Assembly (NCBI RefSeq): GCF_001949145.1
Contig: NW_019091409.1
Coordinates: 240,885 to 304,884 of the forward strand
DNA from: Acanthaster planci
Lineage: Eukaryota > Echinodermata > Asteroidea > Valvatida > Acanthasteridae
Direction of reading: 5' to 3'
Length of the DNA stretch: 64,000 nucleotides
Below, piece by piece: positions 35,262-44,592 of the stretch (the first letter of the stretch is position 1; each line of letters begins with the position of its first letter). The position numbers and the translations under genes were made by a program. Under the pieces are notes generated by a model. The model saw only the letters and a list, made by a program, of their open reading frames with translations. It made no database searches and was not told the origin of the DNA.

Positions 35262-35339
35262 ATTTTGCTGAGAGACAAGTTGCATTATACAGCGCCATGA
35301 ATGACGACATAGAATGGCGAAGGGACATCGTTTGGCAAG
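35262..35339 (+). CDS. Receptor exon 12: flytrap resumes after the lectin cassette
   Basis: 2 nt plus 25 codons plus 1 nt (phase 1/1). After a split Asp, FAERQVALYSAMNDDIEWRR and DIVWQ align with [20 protein letters not shown] of GABBR1. It therefore continues the flytrap strand that exon 9 leaves. Joining exon 9 directly to exon 12 keeps the frame. Confidence 0.88.
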
Positions 35340-36292
35340 GTAGGTGTCAAATGCCCACGACAATCAAGTGATATTCCACATTATGCAGTCATCCCCGACA
35401 GCCTCTAAAGGACAAAACTGACAACGTGGCAGTACAGTTGCTTCGAGAGACAGCGTGACTCAGTATCGTTGGATATCTTAATAACGTCAAGGGCAATGTT
35501 TCCCGATTGGAGAGTGCTCTGACGCATGCGCAACTTTGCAAACTGATAACTGACAACTGGACCCTTGAAATCGATATTTAAGGGGAACCAATTAATCCCT
35601 TAATAAAGTAAAAATTAGCACGTACACCTCGATCCTTCAATGGACGTGTAGTACATGAATTGAAGACAGTAGGCATATCGGTTGTAAATGATCGCACGCC
35701 ATTTAACAGAGATATGACAATACATCATTACACAACGCTTGTTTAAAAGTAATATGATACAAGAAAAGATTTAATCTGTTGTTTAAGTATTGAGTGTCAC
35801 AAGCATACAATACCATCACTTTATAGTTAATAGTAAATACCTCATTTTAGGGTTTCATCTCCATGCAATACGGGCGATTCACAATATTGCGCCTCGAAGA
35901 GTTTGCATTGTGTTAACCAATCACAGTGCGCGAAATCTGTCGACCCCTTCGAAACGCGCATTTGGTCGACAGATTTTGCGCACTGTGATTGGTCAGCGCG
36001 TTTCAAACTCTTGTAGGTGCACTATTGTGAAACGTCCCTACTAACCTTTTTTCCCATCGTTACTTAAAAAAATGTTTCGGAACGCACTGTATTTAAACGA
36101 TTATTTCCGTTTCATGTCACTCATGAAGCCTCTCATTTATAAATATTATCGCTAAGAATGGGAATTGGGGGAATATCATATAGGCCCCTAAAATAATGAC
36201 AATCCTCATTCACACAGTTCTAACGGGAGTCGCTCCCTTCCTTTAAAAATAACAATGAATGAAGAATAAGTTAACGGATTTCTTTGGGGCAG
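35340..36292. other. Intron 12 (953 bp)
   Basis: Contains the foldback element at 35872-36038. Otherwise nothing recognised. Confidence 0.6.
35872..36038. mobile_element. Foldback (MITE-like) element
   Basis: Two inverted arms of about 70 bp with a spacer of under 20 bp. Matching blocks are TTCACAATA, GAGTTTG, ACCAATCACAGTGCGC and ATCTGTCGACC. The outer ends read GGGCG and GGGACG and are bordered by TAC on both sides, a possible target duplication. No coding capacity. Confidence 0.8.
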
Positions 36293-36458
36293 GTGACGGC
36301 CCTCCATTAGACCGACCACCGCAGATTGTTGTGGAGATCGTGAGGCGATACCAAGGAATATCCTCTGTACTCTATCTCTGCCTCTGCGGAGTAACAGCCG
36401 TCTGTATAATTTTGTCTCTTTTCTTTCTGGTTTTCAACGTGAAGTACCGGCAGCAAAG
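36293..36458 (+). CDS. Receptor exon 13: linker and TM1
   Basis: 2 nt plus 54 codons plus 2 nt (phase 1 in, phase 2 out). GDGPPLDRPPQIVVEIVRRY then a hydrophobic helix, VLYLCLCGVTAVCIILSLFF (visible residues about 504-528), ending KYRQQ. Unlike most class C receptors, GABA-B receptors lack a cysteine-rich linker before TM1, and none is present here. Confidence 0.92.
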
Positions 36459-36772
36459 GTAAGAGTCACACCAGCAGGAAAATCCGATTCCTGCAAATTT
36501 TACTTTAACCACCCTGTATTAATGTCGCAGCAGCTTCGTGCTTGGAGCAGTGAGCAAGTTCCGTAAACTTTGTCATCCGTTCGTGAACTCGGTGCACCCG
36601 TGAAAGGTGGTGTTGAAGAAGCCGTGATCTCCAATCGAACTATGCTAAAAACAGAGAAACCAGCCAGGCTTAATTTCGTGTTTCATATTACGTGTTGCTT
36701 TCATGACGCCATTTCCCTTAGCATGTTAGAGTCATATTGACATTTTGTGCAACATTTTGTTTCTCTCCTAAG
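36459..36772. other. Intron 13 (314 bp)
   Basis: Nothing recognised inside. Confidence 0.6.
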
Positions 36773-36905
36773 GCATGTGAAGATGTCGAGCCCTAATCTT
36801 AATAATCTCATCATTCTCGGTGCCGTCTTGGTGTACCTGTTCGTCGTCATCTCTGGGCTAGACACCAATATCATCTCAGAGGATCTTTTTGAAATAATGT
36901 GTTAT
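36773..36905 (+). CDS. Receptor exon 14: first intracellular loop and TM2
   Basis: 1 nt plus 44 codons (phase 2 in, phase 0 out). HVKMSSPNLNNLIILGAVLV then YLFVVISGLDT and EIMCY. S-S-P-N-L-N-N-L matches the family hallmark SQPNLNNL. The Cys (578) is the conserved TM3-top disulfide residue. Confidence 0.95.
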
Positions 36906-36955
36906 GTAAGAATACTGAAATTGATGTTGTATTAGTTAAAATTCTCCAGGTGTAA

Positions 36956-37243
36956 ACCAAGGATGGTATAGCGCCGCGAGGCGGCGCAAGATGGCGAACT
37001 TCACCGTAAATGCACGTAAAACGTTGTAATCGCATAGGCGCCATTTGAGCAAGCGATACGCCTGCGCAATGCACATTAATGCACAGGCGCAGGCGCCGCG
37101 GCAGGCACGTGCACCTGGTGAGCCTGCGCCCAAGCGTTACCGTAAACTGCGCAGGTGTATCGCTTGCTCAAATGGCGCCCATGGTAATTACATCTTTAAG
37201 GCAGAGTTATCCATCTTGCGCCTTCGGCGCTATACGATCTTTG
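36956..37243. mobile_element. Foldback element with ~120-bp inverted arms
   Basis: The left arm (ACCAAGGATGGTATAGCGCC, then GCGCAAGATGG, GGCGCCATTTGAGCAAGC, GCCTGCGCA) recurs inverted in the right arm with scattered differences. The hexamer GTGTAA is present at 36950-36955 and 37244-37249, flanking both ends as a likely target duplication. The loop is GC-rich. No protein encoded. Confidence 0.8.
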
Positions 37244-37255
37244 GTGTAAACCAAT

Positions 37256-37572
37256 GGATGCGTTCGATTAGCTTCCCTGAAAACACCAGTGTTACACTAA
37301 AAGGAAGCCTCAAAATGAGGCTTATCGAACGCTACAGTGTGTTTTCCAAGGCATTCTGGGAAAAAGGTCAAGTCCCCGCCACGTTCCATCATGTACGTCC
37401 ATGCTCGAACAGTCCATCCGTGACGTCATTACACTCGGGCAGCCTCCAGAGACCCGCTCGCCAGCTGGGGTAGTGGTGGCTGACACCAGGGCAGGCACGA
37501 ACATCACGTGATGGCTAAACGAACGCTCTGGTGTAAGTTTGACTTACACGTGTAAGCTAATCGAACGCATCC
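37256..37572. mobile_element. Non-autonomous TIR element
   Basis: A perfect 19-bp terminal inverted repeat, GGATGCGTTCGATTAGCTT and its complement, encloses 317 bp. Related sub-motifs (TTATCGAACGCT, CTAAACGAACGCT, TGACTTACACGTGTAAGC) recur inside, suggesting nested or repeated terminal sequences. No transposase encoded. Target duplication not obvious. Confidence 0.8.
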
Positions 37573-37968
37573 AAAGTGAGGAGACGCCATGATTGTGGTG
37601 GCACAGCACTCACAAGCACATTCTTCAGCTTGACGCGCGCGTGCAGTTAGCAACTCACGACATCCTATTGGTCGATCAGGCACGTAACACGCGCGTGCCG
37701 CCTGTCCACGAGCGTTGTGCCACTATACCAATACATTATTGCGCATCTATTAAAGCCCCTGCAGCTATTCCAGTTTTATTGTCTCGACAGATTATCCCAA
37801 GAGTCAGCAGTTGTGCAACCCACTTTATTGCATGGTTTTTATGAAATGTATTATGTGTTTTATTAAAGGACGTCGTTTGCAATACAAGACGATGTCCTGT
37901 TCTTGGTACTTGTTGCGTATTCCTAAATAGATTCTCGGACTACAGTTCTTCCCCTTTTGCTCCTGAAG

Positions 37969-38076
37969 GTGAAGACGTGGATTCTATCTATTGGCTTTGT
38001 GCTGGCGTTCGGGGCCATGTTCAGCAAGACTTGGCGGGTACATCGAGTTGCCGCCTTCAAAACTCCCAAACGTCGG
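37969..38076 (+). CDS. Receptor exon 15: TM3
   Basis: 36 codons, phase 0/0. [20 protein letters not shown] then [16 protein letters not shown]; aligns with [20 protein letters not shown] and WWVHTVF of GABBR1. F-S-K-T-W-R-V-H at the cytoplasmic end is conserved. Confidence 0.94.
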
Positions 38077-38520
38077 GTAAGGACGGACATTGAGCGACAT
38101 TTTCAGTGTTGTTAATGCTCCAACCATTGGCCTGGTGGGGGTAATATTTTGTTACCAAAATCAGTACCCGTTTTGAACTCAGACTATGGTTTGTATGAAA
38201 GCCATTTCAGGACTTCCCTGAGCTGGACTGAAATAGGTACATGTATGTGTTAAACTACATTCAGGAAACTCTATTTTGGATTCAAGTTGGATGGTACAAA
38301 TAATTTGCGTTTATATGAATATTTCCTTGAAGAGAAAGATAAATTGTGCTCAACTCTTAGGAAAGTTTGGAAACAATTACTTTGTCAAATCGATTCCTGT
38401 TGAATATTGCCCATAGATTGGCATTCACGTCACACTTTGTGCCCATAGAATCGAATCAGGAGAAACTTTACTTCCAAGGTCCAGATTATAAACTAGTAAC
38501 TCAATATTGTCCGCCTTTAG
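38077..38520. other. Intron 15 (444 bp)
   Basis: Nothing recognised inside. Confidence 0.6.
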
Positions 38521-38643
38521 ATCGTAACAGATAGACAGCTCTTTGTCATGGTCTTTGTTCTTCTCCTCGTTGACGTCATCATTCTGATAATGTGGCAAGT
38601 GATCGACCCCGTCAAGCTTCAATCAGAGGATCTCTACCAGCAG
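38521..38643 (+). CDS. Receptor exon 16: TM4
   Basis: 41 codons, phase 0/0. IVTDRQLFVMVFVLLLVDVI then ILIMWQVIDPVKLQ. The D-V..L-x-I-W-Q-I/V-x-D-P ending of TM4 is a GABA-B receptor signature. Confidence 0.95.
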
Positions 38644-39254
38644 GTAAGCACGCACTCAGTAAATGATTTTGTCTGGTATAAGTGGAAAAATTACAGTATA
38701 CCTGTGCCAAAGTGTGAGCAGAAAGTTCACTGTGGATGGCTTTTAAATACAAAGCCATGCATGCCGTTATTTGGTATGGCCCGGCAGGTTTGATTTACTG
38801 GGCAAGATGTCACTGCTTGTGAGTTCAATTAAAAGAAATTCTCGTGATTCGCACGTGTGCCACATTTGATAAAGGGCAGACAGATTTTTATGCAGCTCAA
38901 ATGCTCGAATTTCAATAAATAAGACTAACGTTTGCCTCTATGCGTTATTTTCGAACAAATTCCATGGGACACTCCCAAAAAGTTTTAAGCCGAAGAGTCG
39001 GCAACGTTGTCGCACTGTGAAGCATATCTAGGGACGAACTGTCCAACACAATACGTGGGGTGTGAACCGGGTAAGTAGGGGCAGGTATGGCGGATGCCAC
39101 CTTGATGACTTCCCATGTCTCTCTAGCTAGACTTGGTCAGCCTCTTATAGAATTTTGCATTTCTGCCTGTGTCAACATTAGTGGGGGCGTCTTGTTGATA
39201 CAATAATGTAAATAGCCGATATTACTTCCTGTCGTCTCCCTACTGTCCGGATAG
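38644..39254. other. Intron 16 (611 bp)
   Basis: Nothing recognised inside. Confidence 0.6.
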
Positions 39255-39401
39255 GATGACCCAGAGATCCCCAACAGGATCATACAGCCTTTCATCAGAT
39301 ACTGCAGCTGTGATACCTTGACCTACTGGCTGGGCGCACTCTACGGCTACAAGGGACTACTGCTTATTTTCGGTACCTTCCTGGCCTGGGAGACAAGAAA
39401 G
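39255..39401 (+). CDS. Receptor exon 17: extracellular loop 2 and TM5
   Basis: 49 codons, phase 0/0. RYCSCDTLTYWLGALYGYKG then LLLIFGTFLAWETRK. Loop cysteines 673 and 675 include the partner of the TM3-top Cys. Y-G-Y-K-G-L-L-L-x-x-G-x-F-L-A-x-E-T is nearly invariant in the family. Confidence 0.96.
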
Positions 39402-40513
39402 GTATTTACAGACTGTCTGTCAGCATGGGACAATTGATCAGAAACAAAACCTGCCCGTTCTCAAGTTAGTCAGTCATTTTGTTAGAAATGCCTCAAAAGA
39501 AAGGCATTTTAAAGTGTTTGTGTTTACGTATCTAGCAAGGGTGCTACACTAAACAATTGCAAACAAGAGAACAAAAACAATAGCTGTTTCGGCATAATGT
39601 GCCAGAACGGGTAAAACACTTCCCAGCGCAAATCCATCCTTGAAATACAGTGTAGTTGCTCGCAGTTGCCGCTGCTACATCTGATTCGAACCAGCCAGCT
39701 GACACCGGCAAGCTCGGTGCTCGAGTGGTTAAGACGACTGCACTGGTAAGCAGGAGGTCGTGGGTTCGAGTCTCACCCGAGTACGCTTGTGGTTTTTTCA
39801 CAGGCCTTCTGGGGCATACACTGTACACTGAGCAATACAGTGTTAAAATACTCGTCGGGCAGGGACAAAATCCAAAATTAAATTAATTTACAATTCCCCG
39901 GCGCAAATCCATCCTTGAAATAAAACACTCTCTCGCACAGACCGAAGCCGGCAGTTCGGTTAAGAAGTTTAGTCTTCAATTAGGTGTTACATAATGATGC
40001 GTTGCAACACAAACTTGTAAATTACAGTCAATTTAGCAGAGTCTGATTTTACTGCGAATTTACGGTAGCCCTACCAAAGTTTTTTCAACATTTTGTAAAG
40101 ATCTTATTTCGTCGCATTTGATGTTATAAATTATGGTGTGATTATCTGGAGGGAATAGCCTCGTTTATACTGATGATCCTCATACGCACTTGCTCAGCAA
40201 CCCGGGATCAGGAAATCTAATTTGCCGTCCAGTTACAGGGTCTGTTTAATTTGGGCCCATATTTGTTGCTGTGTATAGGCCTATGAAGAAATAAAGCCAG
40301 GTAGCTGTGACTAGGTTTTACATACTATTCAACTTGGCACAGATATGTCGTAGCTTTTATCTAATACTGACAATTTCAAATATCCGGCCGTGATAATGAA
40401 AATTATCACACCCTTTTTTGAACGCACACCCTTTTTTGAATTTAGATTACAACGAGATTGTTGAGGGGTACCATTTTATAAGCGTTGAATGTTTGAGTGG
40501 TCCTTGTCCGCAG
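39402..40513. other. Intron 17 (1.11 kb)
   Basis: Contains the tRNA-derived SINE-like insertion at 39648-39900. TAGGCCTA at 40276. Otherwise nothing recognised. Confidence 0.6.
39648..39900 (+). mobile_element. tRNA-derived SINE-like insertion
   Basis: Positions 39711-39783 are tRNA-like. A box A region (TGCTCGAGTGG) at about 39718 and a box B (GGTTCGAGTC) at 39763-39772 are correctly spaced for RNA polymerase III. A CTGC/GCAG anticodon-type stem and a partly paired acceptor (CTCGG/CCGAG) are also visible. The whole is bracketed by identical 22-bp direct repeats at 39626-39647 and 39901-39922 (starting GCGCAAATCCATCC), which fit a retrotransposition target duplication. The acceptor mismatches and loop size argue against a functional tRNA. 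The open frame across it is not a gene. Confidence 0.7.
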
Positions 40514-40702
40514 GTGTCTATTCCAGGACTTAACGACAGCAAGCTGATAGGTGTGAGTGTATACAATGTGGTCATCCTGTGTGTGATCGGTGCCGCGGTT
40601 AGCACCGTCATCAACAGTAACCCGGAAGCCCTCTTCGTCTTTGTCTCTTGTATCATTCTCTTCTGCACCAGCATCACGCTGATCGTAGTCTTTGTCCCCA
40701 AG
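40514..40702 (+). CDS. Receptor exon 18: TM6 and TM7
   Basis: 63 codons, phase 0/0. [20 protein letters not shown], then [13 protein letters not shown], and [20 protein letters not shown] ending VFVPK. Aligns with LNDHRAVGMAIYNVAVLCLI and the FVPK end of TM7 in GABBR1. N-D-S-K-L-I-G-V-x-V-Y-N-V is typical of the family. Confidence 0.95.
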
Positions 40703-41678
40703 GTAAGTTGATCAGCAGATAGGCGACAGGTGGCCAGGGGTGCNNNNNNNNNNNNNNNNNNNNNNNNNNNNNNNNNNNNNNNNNNNNNNNNNNNNNNNNN
40801 NNNNNNNNNNNNNNNNNNNNNNNNNNNNNNNNNNNNNNNNNNNNNNNNNNNNNNNNNNNNNNNNNNNNNNNNNNNNNNNNNNNNNNNNNNNNNNNNNNNN
40901 NNNNNNNNNNNNNNNNNNNNNNNNNNNNNNNNNNNNNNNNNNNNNNNNNNNNNNNNNNNNNNNNNNNNNNNAAAGGCAATTAGGGGCTTAAAAATGGTAC
41001 AATTGGGTAAATACAGAAGTGTACACATGTAAACGCTTCACACTGAAGAGTTCACATGAGCCAAAATTGGGAAGCTAATGCTTTTGAAAGGCTGGGCACC
41101 GTGTGGATGTGGACATGCTTTGCTGTCCATTTGCTAAGATTTTTATTCATCAGGTTCAGAACTGAGGTGGACTTCTTGGTTGTTTTGAAGTTACTATGAG
41201 GATTTTTATCTGTCTTGTAAGGATAATAGGAAACATAAGTGTCAGCACTAAAGATTATCGAAACAAACTTTGGTATGCATGTTTTGTATTTTTTCGATTG
41301 CACTGTATTTGAAAAGGAATAACTTGTGATGTCCACCTCCACAGTTTGAAGCCCGTATTTGATATTGAGATCAGTGACATCATTTTCATCCAGTTTTCAG
41401 GAGCATGATATACCGAAAATGGATACCGTGCACGATATGGGGCCAATGGGTACCCCCCCACATGTCCAATCCTTATACACACCCTAGACTATTGTTACCT
41501 AACACATCCCCCTAGATGTCTGTAAAGAATTCCTGAGATTCCGATCAAACAATGACCAACACAAAGGAAGGGGGTGCTCTCCGCCCCATATCTTGCATCA
41601 AATGGGAACAGGTGGAAACTGACCGATAGAATCTAGTACTAACACTGTGCCATTTTTGTCCACTGCGATTCGGTACAG
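40703..41678. other. Intron 18 with assembly gap
   Basis: The Ns at 40744-40971 mark an assembly gap of uncertain true size. Flanking exons are both phase 0 and the protein reads through sensibly, so no coding sequence need be missing, though a small exon cannot be excluded. A MITE copy lies at 41434-41592. Confidence 0.7.
41434..41592. mobile_element. Small TIR element (MITE), copy 2 of 3
   Basis: Ends GATATGGGGC and its complement GCCCCATATC. The 159-bp interior matches the element at 4215-4378 nearly base for base in blocks such as TGTCCAATCC, AAGAATTCCTGAGATT and CAAACAATGACCAACACAA. Confidence 0.75.
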
Positions 41679-41819
41679 ATTATCGCAGTAGTGAAGTACC
41701 CCGACGGTGACCCAACTCAACCGGCCGCCCGGACGCGAACAAATAACGCCAGTGAGACGTCCAGCACGAACACGAGTGTGACGACCGAGAACAAGCAACT
41801 CAAAGCCAGAATTCAAGAG
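41679..41819 (+). CDS. Receptor exon 19: cytoplasmic tail and start of coiled coil
   Basis: 47 codons, phase 0/0. Begins IIAVVKYPDGDPTQPAARTR, runs through a Ser/Thr/Asn-rich stretch and ends TTENKQLKARIQE. This continues into exon 20 as L-E-N-R-I-K, giving about three heptads with L/I at a/d positions (visible residues 806-824). It corresponds to the start of the long coiled coil of mammalian receptors but is much shorter. Confidence 0.88.
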
Positions 41820-42765
41820 GTATGCCCCCTTGGTATCCCGTATGAGAAACCTGCCTAGTTGAAGAAAGCACTGCAGTAGCAATTCGAGCGTAAAGGTCAT
41901 AATTTGACATTGCTGATACCGTTCTCGTTTTGGACTATCATCAAGCAAATCCCATGGATTCTAAGCTGCATGTAGTGTGTCGTTGCTTCCTAAGTTATGG
42001 TAAAATTGAATTATGGGAAAGACTCTCACATTGCTTGGATACAAAAGTATGACCTTCAAAACTACAAAACATAGATATAAAACTAGCATTAATCCCGCAA
42101 TGAGTCACACATACATTGTAGTAGAAAATCTCGGCAGGAACACTGCCAACCACACTGAAAATCAGCCTTCATGATTTTTGATGCATTTAACCAGTAACCT
42201 TGAGCATAAAGTGTCGGACCTGTACATGTACTACTTAAAATTATAGCTTTTAAAACAGGCAAGTTTGGGATTAACTAGCATAAAGCACCTTCTTGTGGTA
42301 GTCGCTGCGCAATATTTAAATATTTCATTTCTAAATTGCCATTTCTATACAAAATATTCAACAGCACTGTACAAGGCTACACAATATTTATAAAGAAATA
42401 AGTATAATTGAATATTGAAATTTACCGAAGCAACAGAATTACAGAAAATACAAGTATCAAAAATGTATTTAAACACTGATAACATTAGGAAGCGACAAGA
42501 TTACACAGAAAATAAACTGACCGCACTAAAATACAAATTAACATGGCTCATTAATTAATCGTAAAGCTGGTTAAAAACAACCAAACGACATTATCATGAT
42601 TCCCGGTCAACCAACACTGGAAGGAAAAGAAGTTGGCCAAAAATTCAGAAATTGCAAATGCCCCAAAAGACGCGGTCCGGAATAACGATGGAGCGAATGA
42701 CTATTATGATACCTCAGGTAAATTTTGACACTTTAATCAGTCTTGCCTACAATCCCCCCCCCCAG
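41820..42765. other. Intron 19 (946 bp)
   Basis: Nothing recognised inside. The acceptor is preceded by a C-run. Confidence 0.6.
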
Positions 42766-42981
42766 CTGGAGAACCGGATCAAAGAAGCACAGGGCCACAG
42801 TCAGTCCAGCATGCATCCTGGGGCCGCTGAGGGCTGTGGGTGCTGGTCCTGCGGTCTGGTCTGTGGTTTTTCTGCTTCCAGAGAGAAAGACTACGGTGCT
42901 GATGAGGCCGTCCCCGCAGAGATTCACTCCCAACCCGTTGACATGGAAGAACCTGCCGGTGTGAGCACAGCGGCTGTCTAG
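42766..42981 (+). CDS. Receptor exon 20: C-terminal tail and stop
   Basis: 71 codons then TAG. LENRIKEAQGHSQSSMHPGA then a cysteine cluster, EGCGCWSCGLVCGF (Cys 839, 841, 844, 848), and an acidic end, EEPAGVSTAAV. The tail is far shorter than in mammalian GABBR1/2 and lacks their long leucine zipper. The Cys cluster could be palmitoylated (inference). The stop is followed by AT-rich 3' flank. Confidence 0.9.
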   Translation: MENRIKEAQGHSQSSMHPGAAEGCGCWSCGLVCGFSASREKDYGADEAVPAEIHSQPVDMEEPAGVSTAAV

Positions 42982-43984
42982 CACCCAAAGGCAGTGGATT
43001 TTATCAGGGCAACTACAGTGCAAGAACGGGTCAAACTAGCTGAAGAGAACAACCTGATGTCTGTACAGTAGAGTTTTAACTTCAAATCTATTTTTAGTGT
43101 ATTTGATTTGTTTCGTCACATTTCGTGTAATGGCACGTACCGTTTTATCTTTGTCAAAATTTTCCAGTTAAGCGCAGAAAATGCCGTCACAGCGGAAAAA
43201 AATGCCGATAACATTATTAATATTAAAATTCTGTTTGGGTTCACAAAGAAAATGACCGGTTGATCATGTCAAAATTAATGTCGTTGGGTAAAGACAAATA
43301 CAGGCTTCAATCGCAAAATATTAAGTCTGTGTTTGTACCTGTAGACGGTCACATCAGTTAGAATGAACGACGCAAGACCTAAACGCTGTGTGAAGCTTGT
43401 GCCGATCGACTCTTAAAGTTGTGTAAACGATTTACAGTAATCTATATCCTTATTTACTCATATGACAAATACATGTAATGCAAAGCTTTGACGATATGAA
43501 GAATTGTACGATTAATCACAAATATAAATTTGACTAAATGTGAATTCTCAGCAGGAAAACATTTGGTGATTTCAAAAGTACTGTCCTGTGTGTGCACTTA
43601 ATTTAAAAGCAACACAATTTGTGAAATAACAGTTTTCATCTAAACAATGGATATTACTTATTCTGTTCAGGATTTGCACAAAAACAGTATTATATATAAA
43701 AATTAAGGTCATATAGTGCACATATCTCGACTAGCCTCCGTCCAATCTGTGATTGTTGTTTATTTTGTAAACGTAATTTGCAAATTGTGCATTTTGGGGT
43801 TTGGTTGCAAAAGAGTTATTGCTTCCAAATTGTGCCTCTATAAAGTTATACATACCGTTAAGCCTCAGACATATTTTTCCAGACTTCAAAGATGAGCTTT
43901 TTATAAAAAAATGATGGACCGTCAACATAAGGGGACTAGGTTCTGAGTAACCCACTGGGAAGGAGTACACACCGGTATCAAGCA

Positions 43985-44130
43985 AACTATGGAACAGAGA
44001 GACCCCCCCCCCGCCTTTGTGTTGGTCATTGTTATACTGGTATCTCAGGAATTCTTTTCAGAAATCTAGGGGGATGTGTTGAGTGACAATAGGCTGGAGT
44101 GTGTATAGGGATTGGACTTGTATAAAGGAG
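43985..44130 (-). mobile_element. Small TIR element (MITE), copy 3, degraded
   Basis: Reverse-complement match to the elements at 4215 and 41434 (CGCCTTTGTGTTGGTCATTG, CAGGAATTCTTTTCAGA, GGGGGATGTGTTGAGTGACA, ATAGGGATTGGAC). The outer inverted ends are worn away. Confidence 0.65.
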
Positions 44131-44325
44131 CAAGTCAACGTTTCACTTGTTGCAGCTTTGTTTAAATAGCGCCCTCAACCCGATAATAATTGGCAAACGT
44201 AGCCACGTAGAACACTGCGCAATAATTCGTAAACAAAACAGGGTAGTTCACTGGTATATTGATGGTGGGTTTGAAAGATGAAAATGTAAATGGGATTGCA
44301 ATATGTTGTGTTGAAGTACTATATT

Positions 44326-44592
44326 AATAAAAAAATTGTGTAAGAAATGTATTTTTCGTCTTTCAAAATGTCTTGCCTGGTGAAACATCGTCCGTGTTTT
44401 AAAGGAGCTTTTGAAAGAAACACGTGTTTGAATATTTTAATCAGTTGATTTATTGGGAATGGCTGAAGTTCACCGGATATGTGTGTTGAAATAACACTAG
44501 GTGTGGTCTTGCAAATGATATTTCTCGTGCGTTTCTGTAAGGAATTTCATTAATAAATGAATTTGTTTATCACGTCTCCTGATGTGAATAAA
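44326..44592 (+). terminator. Candidate polyadenylation signals of the receptor gene
   Basis: Two AATAAA hexamers at 44326-44331 and 44587-44592, 1.3 and 1.6 kb after the stop codon. The second is followed by TATTCTGTTTTATAAC and a T-rich stretch, a plausible downstream element. Position is inferred only from the motifs. Confidence 0.3.

Larger units (their letters stand above)
36906..37968. other. Intron 14 (1.06 kb)
   Basis: Contains two adjacent non-autonomous elements: a foldback element (36956-37243) and a TIR element (37256-37572). The remainder, 37573-37968, shows nothing recognised. Confidence 0.6.
23717..42981 (+). other. Gene span: GABA-B-receptor-like class C GPCR with an inserted C-type lectin-like domain (exons 2-20)
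   Basis: Class C G-protein-coupled receptor, expected at the plasma membrane. Nineteen exons join into 886 visible residues; a first exon of about 106 codons is missing from view. Order: Venus-flytrap domain (residues 1-327), CTLD (328-453), end of flytrap and linker (454-503), seven TM helices (504-766), coiled coil (806-824), Cys-rich tail. Family hallmarks are SSALSNR, IIGWY, GYDAVWAIALALNK, SSPNLNNL, YGYKGLLLIFGTFLAWET and VVFVPK, all close to human GABBR1 as I remember it. Every junction has GT..AG sites and compatible phase. N-glycosylation sequons are visible in exons 4, 7, 8 and 11. Family knowledge: GABA-B receptors act as dimers coupled to Gi/o. Whether this one binds GABA or dimerises is not shown. 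Two related first exons lie downstream. Identity of the family is very secure; GABBR1 versus GABBR2 orthology is not decided. Confidence 0.93.

Noticed and set aside
39711-39783. Functional tRNA gene
   Set aside because: A and B boxes are present but the acceptor and anticodon stems have mismatches and a poor loop, and it lies within direct repeats; better explained as a SINE head.
39656-39886. 76-codon frame with RRSWVRVSPEY
   Set aside because: Translation of the tRNA-like SINE (box B region) and its tail, not a gene.
40447-41032. ORFs running through the Ns
   Set aside because: Open only because ambiguous bases contain no stop codons.
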